10,474 nucleotides of DNA, from assembly GCA_964418695.1 (NCBI GenBank), contig CAYQMN010000037.1, positions 1 through 10,474 of the forward strand. Reading direction: 5' to 3'. The notes under the pieces were generated by a model. It saw nothing but the letters and a program-made list of their open reading frames with translations, was not told the origin of the DNA and ran no database searches. The stretch comes from Prado023 sp964418695 (GTDB lineage: Bacteria > Actinomycetota > Actinomycetes > S36-B12 > CAIYMF01). Every line of letters starts with the position of its first letter. The stretch's first letter is position 1. Made by a program: the position numbers and the translations under genes. Shown here piece by piece: positions 1 through 4,440 of the stretch.

Positions 1-235
1 GGACCAGCAGCTCGAACATGCGCCGCTTGCGGTCGGGGGTCATCGGGTCGATGAGGGCCTGGTTGCCGTCGCGCAGGTCGACCGCGCACCAGCGCGGCGC
101 CTCCGTGATGACCGACGCGGGCCAGGTGCGGTCGGTCAGGCCGATCGGGGTGAAGGGTCGATAGCGCTGGAAGGCCATCGGGGAGGGCTGCTGGGCGTTG
201 CGCTCGTCGTACGAGCCGACGGTGCGGGCGTTCAT
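1..235 (-). CDS. leuA: 2-isopropylmalate synthase, N-terminal fragment (runs off the window)
   Basis: Only the first 78 codons are present; the gene continues beyond base 1. The enzyme condenses acetyl-CoA with 2-oxoisovalerate, the committing step of leucine synthesis in the cytoplasm. The recognisable part is the actinobacterial LeuA N-terminus: RYRPF at about residues 24-28, DRTWP at 35-39, then VDLRDGNQALIDPM at 52-65. The Arg55-Asp56 pair matches the catalytic Arg and metal-binding Asp at the start of the HMGL-like TIM barrel. The ATG at 235 is chosen because AGGAG lies 8 nt upstream (plus-strand 244-248) and the N-terminal length fits the family. The gene is preceded by a leader peptide and attenuator-like hairpins at 259-370, so leucine-dependent attenuation is inferred. 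Family assignment is very secure; the catalytic C-terminal part and LeuA dimer domain cannot be seen. Confidence 0.95.
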   Translation of the reverse strand, partial: MNARTVGSYDERNAQQPSPMAFQRYRPFTPIGLTDRTWPASVITEAPRWCAVDLRDGNQALIDPMTPDRKRRMFELLV

Positions 236-258
236 CGGGGGAGCTCCTGGGCGGTCGA

Positions 259-286
259 GGTGGGTGGGACCCGAAGGTCACTCACC
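259..286 (-). terminator. leuA attenuator terminator-like hairpin
   Basis: On the minus strand GGTGAGTGACC folds onto GGTCCCACCCACC around a TTCG tetraloop: 4 bp (GACC/GGTC), a 2-nt CC bulge, then seven positions with one A-C mismatch. Its 5' arm shares four bases with the antiterminator arm at 283-289, so the two cannot form together. No T-run follows, so this would be a U-tract-less terminator of the kind common in high-GC actinobacteria. It ends about 24 nt before the leuA start and does not cover the ribosome-binding site. Confidence 0.5.
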
Positions 287-301
287 GGCGTGCGCGATCA
301 C

Positions 302-341
302 CCGCGGCAGGGGAGCCGGTGTGGTTCAGGCCCCGCCGCGG
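302..341 (-). promoter_or_regulatory. leuA attenuator hairpin 1:2 (protector) and competing 2:3 arm
   Basis: On the minus strand CCGCGGC (335-341) pairs with GCCGCGG (302-308), extended inward by GGGG (331-334) with CCCC (310-313). The 5' arm begins 5 nt after the last Leu codon, so a ribosome stalled on the Leu codons would cover it. That would free CACCGGC (315-321) to pair with GCCGGTG (283-289), a 7-bp antiterminator-type stem that overlaps the 5' arm of the terminator-like hairpin at 259-286. The pairings are read from the sequence; the mechanism is inferred. Confidence 0.65.
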
Positions 342-370
342 CTGCCAAGGAGCAGGCGCACGGTCGACAT
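326..370 (-). CDS. leuA leader peptide (attenuator peptide with three Leu codons)
   Basis: A 14-codon ORF on the leuA strand encodes MSTVRLLLGSRGGA and stops 90 nt before the leuA start. Codons 6-8 are CTG-CTC-CTT (plus-strand 347-355), three consecutive leucines, which is the hallmark of a leucine-sensing leader. There is no ribosome-binding site, but a TACCCT box ends 8 nt before the ATG, so the transcript probably begins at the start codon. Leader peptides before leuA are an established theme in actinobacteria; this assignment rests on the codon run, position and downstream hairpins seen here. The ORF is too short for ordinary gene callers. Confidence 0.8.
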   Translation of the reverse strand: MSTVRLLLGSRGGA

Positions 371-378
371 CGCGGGCA

Positions 379-384
379 AGGGTA
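379..384 (-). promoter_or_regulatory. -10 box of the leuA leader transcript
   Basis: TACCCT on the minus strand fits the actinobacterial TANNNT -10 consensus. It is followed by 8 nt and then the ATG of the leader peptide at 370, which places the expected transcription start at or next to that ATG. No convincing -35 element is visible. Confidence 0.55.
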
Positions 385-469
385 GCGCACGGAGGCAGCC
401 GCTGCCCACTTCGCGGATCCGGCGCCCCGCCGAGCGCGCCCCGTCCGGTCGAGCGCCCCCTCGCACCGC

Positions 470-515
470 AACCTGGTGAGTTCCGGTTGCCATGGCAACC
501 GGAACTCACCAGGTT
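470..515. repeat. 46-bp perfect palindrome between the GNAT gene and leuA
   Basis: Two 23-bp arms (470-492 and 493-515) are exact reverse complements with no spacer, centred on CCATGG. It lies 69 nt beyond the stop of the GNAT gene and 85 nt upstream of the leuA leader -10 box. It can form a very stable hairpin on either strand and may act as a bidirectional terminator, though no T-run flanks it. It resembles in layout the 53-bp palindrome at 6895-6947 (both contain TGGT, AGT and TCCGG in that order), which suggests a dispersed family. The region 516-584 holds nothing else except the small hairpin at 556-570. Confidence 0.85.
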
Positions 516-555
516 CGGGAGGGGGTCTCGGCCCCAGTCCGCCCGGGACGGCGCG

Positions 556-570
556 GCCGCCCCGGGCGGC
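556..570 (-). terminator. possible terminator hairpin of the GNAT gene
   Basis: GCCGCC (556-561) pairs with GGCGGC (565-570) around a 3-nt loop, 14 nt past the stop codon of the GNAT gene. It is short and has no T-run, so it may be only a GC-rich coincidence; the long palindrome at 470-515 is the better terminator candidate. Confidence 0.25.
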
Positions 571-584
571 GTGCGGCACCGGCC

Positions 585-1604
585 TCAGGTCAGGTCGAGT
601 CGGGCCTCCCTCTCGCCGTCGTGCTTGACTCCCAGCGGCACGAATCCCAGGCGTCGGTAGAAGGGAGCGGGCGTGCCCTTGCCCTCGACCCAGCTGGTGA
701 GCAGCGCGCTGGCGCCCCATTCCCGGCATTGGTCCGCCACCAGGGCCAGGGCGCGCGAGGCGATCCCGCGGCGCTGGTGCATCCGGTCGATCAGCAGCCG
801 CCACAGGTAGGGGTCGGCATGCACGGGGTCCGGGCGTGCCAGCATCACGAACCCGACCAGCTCGCCGTCGGCCTCGATCGCCCGCAGCCAGGGGATCAGG
901 GAGACCTCGTCGAGCACCTCGGGAAACAGCGCATCGGCGAACGAGTCGAGCACCGGCGCGACGAAGCTGCGTTGGGTGTGGTGCGTGGACAGGGCGCGGA
1001 CGTTCCGCGCGTTGGCGGGGGTGATCTCCACGAGCCGGACGTCCTGCGGCGCGTGCCGCGGGCGGTCGCGCCAGCGCTCCCAGTCCGGCCGGGTCATCCC
1101 GTAGATCCAGTCGTCGGAGTTGTCCTCGCCGATCCAGAACGAGAGCTGGGTGTGGCCCTCGAACAGCATGCCGACGCGCTCCAGCACCATGGCCGAGGCC
1201 CGGTTCTCCGGGTGCAGGCCACCCCAGACGCGGGTCACCGGAAGCGTCTCGAACAGATGCGCGACCAGCGCCGACAGGCCCTCGACGGCGTACCCGCGAC
1301 CCCACGCGTCGTGCGCGAGCGTGTAGCCGACCTCCGCGGTCCGCGTCCCATTGGTCAGCTGCGCCACCAGCTCGCCGATCGCCTCGCCGGTCGCGGCCAC
1401 CTCGACGATCCCGGTCCACCAGGACTCCGCGGTCGGGACCGTCGGCTGCTCGGCGATGCGGGTGCGGATCGTCTCCATCGGATAGGGCAGCTCCCAGCTC
1501 TGCAGCGCGGAGACCCGCGGGTCGTTGCGCCACGCCCAGATCGCCTGCGCGTCCTCGGGCCTCGGCGAGCGGATCAGCAGGCGCTCGGTGTGCAGCTCGA
1601 ACAT
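585..1604 (-). CDS. tandem GNAT-family N-acetyltransferase (two domains)
   Basis: The 339-residue protein carries two GNAT folds, each expected to transfer an acetyl group from acetyl-CoA to an amine. The N-terminal half (about 1-175) is of the RimJ/RimL type: it opens with LHTERLLIRSPRPEDA, has the acetyl-CoA loop AWGRGYAVEG at 100-109 and the HPENRASAMVLERVGM segment at 131-146. The C-terminal half (about 188-339) has a second acetyl-CoA loop, QRRGIASRAL at 277-286, and the late motif APFYRRLGFVPLG at 313-325. A usual GNAT is 150-190 residues, so this is a fusion or duplication. The ATG at 1604 gives a full first beta-strand and has a TACCGT box 6 nt before it. It is divergent from leuB, with 98 bp between the start codons. 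Substrate is unknown; nothing ties it to branched-chain amino acids. Confidence 0.85.
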   Translation of the reverse strand: MFELHTERLLIRSPRPEDAQAIWAWRNDPRVSALQSWELPYPMETIRTRIAEQPTVPTAESWWTGIVEVAATGEAIGELVAQLTNGTRTAEVGYTLAHDAWGRGYAVEGLSALVAHLFETLPVTRVWGGLHPENRASAMVLERVGMLFEGHTQLSFWIGEDNSDDWIYGMTRPDWERWRDRPRHAPQDVRLVEITPANARNVRALSTHHTQRSFVAPVLDSFADALFPEVLDEVSLIPWLRAIEADGELVGFVMLARPDPVHADPYLWRLLIDRMHQRRGIASRALALVADQCREWGASALLTSWVEGKGTPAPFYRRLGFVPLGVKHDGEREARLDLT

Positions 1605-1610
1605 CCATGG

Positions 1611-1616
1611 ACGGTA
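1611..1616 (-). promoter_or_regulatory. -10 box of the GNAT gene (leaderless type)
   Basis: TACCGT on the minus strand is a TANNNT element that ends 6 nt before the ATG at 1604. No ribosome-binding site is present, so transcription probably starts at the start codon. The -35 region is not recognisable. Confidence 0.45.
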
Positions 1617-1688
1617 GCCCCAGCTCGGGGCCGGACGGCGGGGGAGCAGCGCGGGGGAGGCCCGTCTCGGGCGTGCCCCGCGCCCGCT

Positions 1689-1694
1689 TAGGCT
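1689..1694 (+). promoter_or_regulatory. -10 box of leuB (leaderless type); decides the leuB start
   Basis: TAGGCT is followed by 8 nt and then GTG at 1703. This spacing puts the transcription start on the GTG and supports it as the real start, in place of an in-frame ATG at 1607 that would add 32 low-complexity residues encoded upstream of the promoter. Confidence 0.55.
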
Positions 1695-1702
1695 TGCACC
1701 CC

Positions 1703-2743
1703 GTGAGTGCCGTGAAGCTTGCTGTCATCGCCGGGGACGGGATCGGGACCGAGGTCGTCGCCGAGGGGTTGAAGGTGCTGGCCGCGGTCGCCCCCGCCGA
1801 GCGGCTGTCGTTGTCCACCACCGAGTACGACCTGGGCGCGCGGCGCTACCACGCCACCGGCGAGACGCTGCCCGCCTCGGTGCTGGCCGAGCTGCGCGGC
1901 CAGGACGCGATCCTGCTGGGCGCGATCGGCGACCCGAGCGTGCCGCCCGGCGTCCTCGAGCGCGGCGTGCTCCTGCCCCTGCGCTTCGAGCTGGACCATC
2001 ATGTGAACCTGCGCCCGGTGAAGCTCTTCCCGGGCGTGGCCACGCCGCTGGCCGGCAAGGGCCCCGGGGACATCGACATGGTCGTCTGCCGCGAGGGCAC
2101 CGAGGGTCCGTACGTCGGGGCCGGTGGCTTCCTGCGCAAGGGGACCGCCCACGAGGTGGCCACCGAGGAGAGCCTGAACACCCGCTACGGGGTGGAGCGG
2201 ATCATCCGCGACGCGTTCTTCCGGGCGGGCTCGCGGCGCGGCAAGGTGACACTGGTGCACAAGACCAATGTGCTGGTCCACGCCGGCGACCTGTGGCAGC
2301 GGACGTTCCGGGCGGTCGCCGAGGAGTTCCCGCACATCACCACCGACTACTGCCATGTGGATGCGGCCGCGATGTTCTTCCTGACCCAGCCCGAGCGGTT
2401 CGACGTGGTCGTGACCGACAACCTGTTCGGCGACATCCTCACCGACATCGGGGCGGCGATCGCCGGCGGGATCGGGCTGGCGGCCAGCGGCAACATCGAC
2501 CCGAGCCGGGCCAACCCGAGCATGTTCGAGCCCGTCCACGGGTCCGCACCGGACATCGCCGGCCAGGGCAAGGCCGACCCGACCGCGGCGATCCTCTCGG
2601 TGGCGATGCTGCTGGCGCATCTGGGGCACTTGGATGCGGCCGACCGGGTCGAGGCGGCGGTCGCCGCCGACCTGGCCAGCCGGGGCACCACGATCCGCTC
2701 GACCAGCCAGATCGGCGACGCGCTCGCCTCAGCCGTGGCCTGA
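1703..2743 (+). CDS. leuB: 3-isopropylmalate dehydrogenase
   Basis: This 346-residue cytoplasmic enzyme oxidises and decarboxylates 3-isopropylmalate with NAD+ in leucine synthesis. Next to cimA it probably also processes methylmalate for isoleucine. The N-terminus AVIAGDGIGTEVVAEG (about 7-22) is the family's dinucleotide-binding start. Substrate arginines are expected at R94, R104 and R130 (LPLRFELDHH, NLRPVKLF, VCREGTEGPY). The catalytic Lys is K187 (HKTNV), with metal aspartates D220, D244 and D248. The family signature NLFGDILTDIGAAIAGGIGL begins at 240, and EPVHGSAPDIAG is at 276-287. Length matches the actinobacterial LeuB class. The GTG start at 1703 is chosen from the -10 box 8 nt upstream and the conserved N-terminus; a GTG at 1712 is an alternative. 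It is 217 bp from ilvE, which has its own promoter, so the two may be separate transcripts. Confidence 0.95.
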   Translation: MSAVKLAVIAGDGIGTEVVAEGLKVLAAVAPAERLSLSTTEYDLGARRYHATGETLPASVLAELRGQDAILLGAIGDPSVPPGVLERGVLLPLRFELDHHVNLRPVKLFPGVATPLAGKGPGDIDMVVCREGTEGPYVGAGGFLRKGTAHEVATEESLNTRYGVERIIRDAFFRAGSRRGKVTLVHKTNVLVHAGDLWQRTFRAVAEEFPHITTDYCHVDAAAMFFLTQPERFDVVVTDNLFGDILTDIGAAIAGGIGLAASGNIDPSRANPSMFEPVHGSAPDIAGQGKADPTAAILSVAMLLAHLGHLDAADRVEAAVAADLASRGTTIRSTSQIGDALASAVA

Positions 2744-2796
2744 CCGACGAGTTGCCGGGTGCGCACGCCACTGGGCAGATGAACCGTCCAGGTGCG

Positions 2797-2820
2797 GGTC
2801 TCGACAGGCTCGACCGACGG
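2797..2820. repeat. possible fragment of a dispersed intergenic repeat
   Basis: GGTCTCGACAGGCTCGACC followed by GACGG, in the leuB-ilvE gap, resembles from memory a TCGACAGGCTCGACC-type sequence scattered between genes in Nocardioidaceae and related actinobacteria. Only one copy is in the window, so the assignment cannot be confirmed here. Confidence 0.3.
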
Positions 2821-2885
2821 ATGGCTGGGTCGCGGGCGATGGCCCCAGCGACGTTGGCGGCGATCCCAGCGTGAGCCGCCGGGCT

Positions 2886-2921
2886 GCTGGAGCGGGGGGC
2901 GTCGCTCCCGGGCGCTCCAGC
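2886..2921 (+). terminator. hairpin downstream of leuB (possible terminator)
   Basis: GCTGGAGCG (in sequence 2886-2894, read as g-CTGGAGCG) pairs with CGCTCCAG-c (2913-2921), a 9-bp stem with an 18-nt loop. The loop holds a second CGCTCC (2903-2908), so the 5' arm has two possible partners. It sits upstream of the ilvE promoter, so termination of leuB is the natural guess. There is no T-run. Confidence is low. Confidence 0.3.
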
Positions 2922-2948
2922 CCATCGACGTGCCCGCCAGGGATCGGT

Positions 2949-2954
2949 GATAAT
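2949..2954 (+). promoter_or_regulatory. -10 box of ilvE (leaderless type); decides the ilvE start
   Basis: GATAAT matches TATAAT at five of six positions and ends 6 nt before the ATG at 2961. No ribosome-binding site lies in this gap, so ilvE is probably translated from a leaderless mRNA. This excludes longer upstream starts in the same frame. Confidence 0.6.
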
Positions 2955-2960
2955 CCGCCC

Positions 2961-4133
2961 ATGACCGACACCTCCGTGCCCTACCGTTCAGCCGCCGAGC
3001 TCGTCGCCGAGGGCGTCGAGCTGTACCCGGTGACCGAGCGGGTGGCGGTGAAGGTGGCCGACCGCACCAGCGGGGCGGTCACCCCGGCTCAGCGGCGCGA
3101 GGCGATCCTGGCCGACCCCGGGTTCGGCCGGTTCTTCACCGACCACGTCGTCCGTTGCGATTGGACCGCCCAAGGCGGCTGGAGCGAGCCGGAGCTGGTG
3201 GACCGCGCAGACCTGGATCTGGACCCGGCGGCCATGTTCATCCACTACGGCCAGTCCATCTTCGAGGGCCTGAAGGCCTACCGCTCCGGCGAGGTGCTGC
3301 GCACGTTCCGTCCAGAGGCCAACGCCAAGCGGTTCATCCGCAGCGCGCGCCGGCTGGCGATGGCCGAGCTGCCCGAGGAGGTCTTCCTGGGCTCGGTCGA
3401 CGCGCTCGTGCGCGCGGAGGCCGACTGGATCGCCGACGACCCGGAGAAGTCGCTGTACCTGCGCCCGTTCGAGTTCGCCACCGAGGTCGGGCTGGGCGTG
3501 CGCCCGGCCGACGCCTACACCTACCTGCTGATGGCAAGCCCGGCCGGCGCGTACTTCCCCCGCGGGGTCAAGCCGGTCAGCGTGTGGCTGTCCAAGGAGT
3601 TCGTCCGGGCAGCGCCCGGTGGCACCGGCGAGGCCAAGTGCGCGGGCAACTACGCGGCCTCGCTGGTCGCCCAGGCACACGCGGCCGAGCAGGGCTGCGA
3701 CCAGGTGGTCTGGCTGGACGCGGTCGAGCGGCGCTGGGTCGAGGAGATGGGCGGGATGAACCTGGTCTTCGTCCTCGGCCGGGGCGATCAGGCCCGCCTC
3801 CTGACCCCAGCACTGACCGGCACGCTGCTGCCCGGCGTCACCCGCGACTCGCTGCTCGCGCTGGCCGGGCGCTTGGGGATCCCTGCGCAGGAGGGCCGGA
3901 TCAGCATCGACCAGTGGCAGGCGGGCAACGCCTCGGGCGAGATCTCGGAGGTGTTCGCCTGCGGCACCGCGGCCGTCGTCACGCCGGTCGGCTCGGTGAA
4001 GTCCGCCGACGCCGAGTGGACGGTCGGCGACGGCCAGCCCGGCCCGGTCACGATGCGGCTGCGCGAGGCGCTGCTCGACCTGCAGACCGGCCGCTGCGAG
4101 GACCCGTTCGGCTGGATCCACCTGGTCCCCTGA
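2961..4133 (+). CDS. ilvE: branched-chain amino acid aminotransferase
   Basis: This 390-residue PLP enzyme transfers the amino group between glutamate and the 2-oxo acids of leucine, isoleucine and valine, the last step of all three pathways. It is a fold-type IV, group II BCAT. The motif HYGQSIFEGLKAYR lies at 95-108, LRPFEFATEVGLGVRP at 167-182 and SPAGAYFPRG at 193-202. The PLP-binding lysine is K226 in GGTGEAKCAGNYAASL. The motif WVEEMGGMN is at 259-267, and EVFACGTAAVVTP at 330-342 holds the cofactor phosphate loop. The start at 2961 fits a leaderless promoter; it gives about 20 more N-terminal residues than the mycobacterial enzyme as I recall it. It stands between leuB and cimA, both in the same pathways. 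Only the extended N-terminus is unusual. Confidence 0.95.
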   Translation: MTDTSVPYRSAAELVAEGVELYPVTERVAVKVADRTSGAVTPAQRREAILADPGFGRFFTDHVVRCDWTAQGGWSEPELVDRADLDLDPAAMFIHYGQSIFEGLKAYRSGEVLRTFRPEANAKRFIRSARRLAMAELPEEVFLGSVDALVRAEADWIADDPEKSLYLRPFEFATEVGLGVRPADAYTYLLMASPAGAYFPRGVKPVSVWLSKEFVRAAPGGTGEAKCAGNYAASLVAQAHAAEQGCDQVVWLDAVERRWVEEMGGMNLVFVLGRGDQARLLTPALTGTLLPGVTRDSLLALAGRLGIPAQEGRISIDQWQAGNASGEISEVFACGTAAVVTPVGSVKSADAEWTVGDGQPGPVTMRLREALLDLQTGRCEDPFGWIHLVP

Positions 4134-4226
4134 GCGTTCTTCTCGACCCCTCCGACCTGACCGCGTGTGGCCCATCGGTGGCCCGATCGGTCCGCTCGCG
4201 GCGGTGCAGGGCGGCGTGCGGGCGGG

Positions 4227-4281
4227 GAGTCGACTCACGATCACCCGGTCGACCGGACGGGGTCGAGCGGGCCGCGTCGAC
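4227..4281. promoter_or_regulatory. cluster of GTCGAC palindromes upstream of the cimA leader
   Basis: Three GTCGAC cores occur within 53 bp (4229-4234, 4248-4253, 4276-4281). The first is in the 10-bp palindrome GAGTCGACTC (4227-4236) and the second in the 12-bp palindrome CCGGTCGACCGG (4245-4256), with centres 19 bp apart. They end about 44 bp before the cimA leader ATG. A repressor or activator site is possible, but GTCGAC is a frequent word in high-GC DNA. Confidence 0.25.
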
Positions 4282-4311
4282 CCGGGGGTCGCGCTCGACG
4301 CGACACCGTGG

Positions 4312-4317
4312 CACACT
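4312..4317 (+). promoter_or_regulatory. weak -10 box of the cimA leader transcript
   Basis: CACACT resembles the TANNNT -10 element except at its first base and ends 7 nt before the leader-peptide ATG at 4325. The spacing agrees with the other leaderless starts in this window. The match is weak and no -35 is visible. Confidence 0.3.
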
Positions 4318-4324
4318 GCGGCAC

Positions 4325-4369
4325 ATGACCGCATCGGCGATCATCATTGGCAAGCGCGCTGACGTCTGA
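4325..4369 (+). CDS. cimA leader peptide (attenuator peptide with three Ile codons)
   Basis: A 14-codon ORF encodes MTASAIIIGKRADV and stops 71 nt before cimA. Codons 6-8 are ATC-ATC-ATT (4340-4348), three consecutive isoleucines, the end product of the pathway that cimA begins. No ribosome-binding site precedes it, so it is probably leaderless. Its end overlaps the first of two adjacent hairpins, the second of which is a classic terminator. Length, control-codon position and the following Gly-x-Arg match the leuA leader peptide. Too short for ordinary gene callers; not in any way coding for a stable protein by expectation. Confidence 0.8.
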   Translation: MTASAIIIGKRADV

Positions 4370-4386
4370 CCTCAGACCCAGCGCGC
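4354..4386 (+). promoter_or_regulatory. cimA attenuator hairpin 1:2 (protector)
   Basis: GCGCGCTG (4354-4361) pairs with CAGCGCGC (4379-4386). After a small internal loop, GTCTG (4364-4368) pairs with CAGAC (4373-4377) around a 4-nt loop. The 5' arm lies 6 nt after the Ile codons, within reach of a stalled ribosome. An alternative fold pairs AGACCC (4374-4379) with GGGTCT (4412-4417) and CGCCG (4384-4388) with CGGCG (4404-4408). That fold would break both this hairpin and the terminator, and so could be the antiterminator. Confidence 0.65.
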
Positions 4387-4387
4387 C

Positions 4388-4416
4388 GACCCCCTACGCC
4401 TTGCGGCGAGGGGGTC
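4388..4416 (+). terminator. cimA attenuator terminator
   Basis: GACCCCCT (4388-4395) pairs with AGGGGGTC (4409-4416), 8 bp. After a single bulged A, CGCC (4397-4400) pairs with GGCG (4405-4408) around a TTGC loop. The stem is followed by TTTCGTT (4417-4423), the only T-rich tail next to any hairpin in this window. It lies between the Ile-rich leader peptide and cimA, the correct place for isoleucine-controlled termination. Confidence 0.75.
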
Positions 4417-4440
4417 TTTCGTTGGAGGGACCTAGGACCC

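Noticed and set aside
236..384. Riboswitch or T-box ahead of leuA
   Set aside because: No T-box specifier loop or conserved TGGNACCGCG element is visible, and the Leu-rich ORF plus competing hairpins explain the region better.
492..1691. 399-codon plus-strand frame over the GNAT gene
   Set aside because: The minus-strand GNAT protein has two acetyl-CoA motifs; the plus-strand frame has low-complexity composition only.
1607..1702. Longer leuB starting at the ATG at 1607
   Set aside because: It would add 32 Gly/Pro/Arg-rich residues outside the LeuB family and start upstream of the -10 box at 1689-1694.
2779..2874. 31-codon ORF in the leuB-ilvE gap as a possible leader peptide
   Set aside because: It has no run of Leu, Ile or Val codons, its third positions are not coding-like at the start, and it lies upstream of the ilvE promoter.
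2634..2960. Longer ilvE starting at the ATG at 2634
   Set aside because: It would overlap the end of leuB and add 109 residues without family support, and the -10 box ends 6 nt before 2961.
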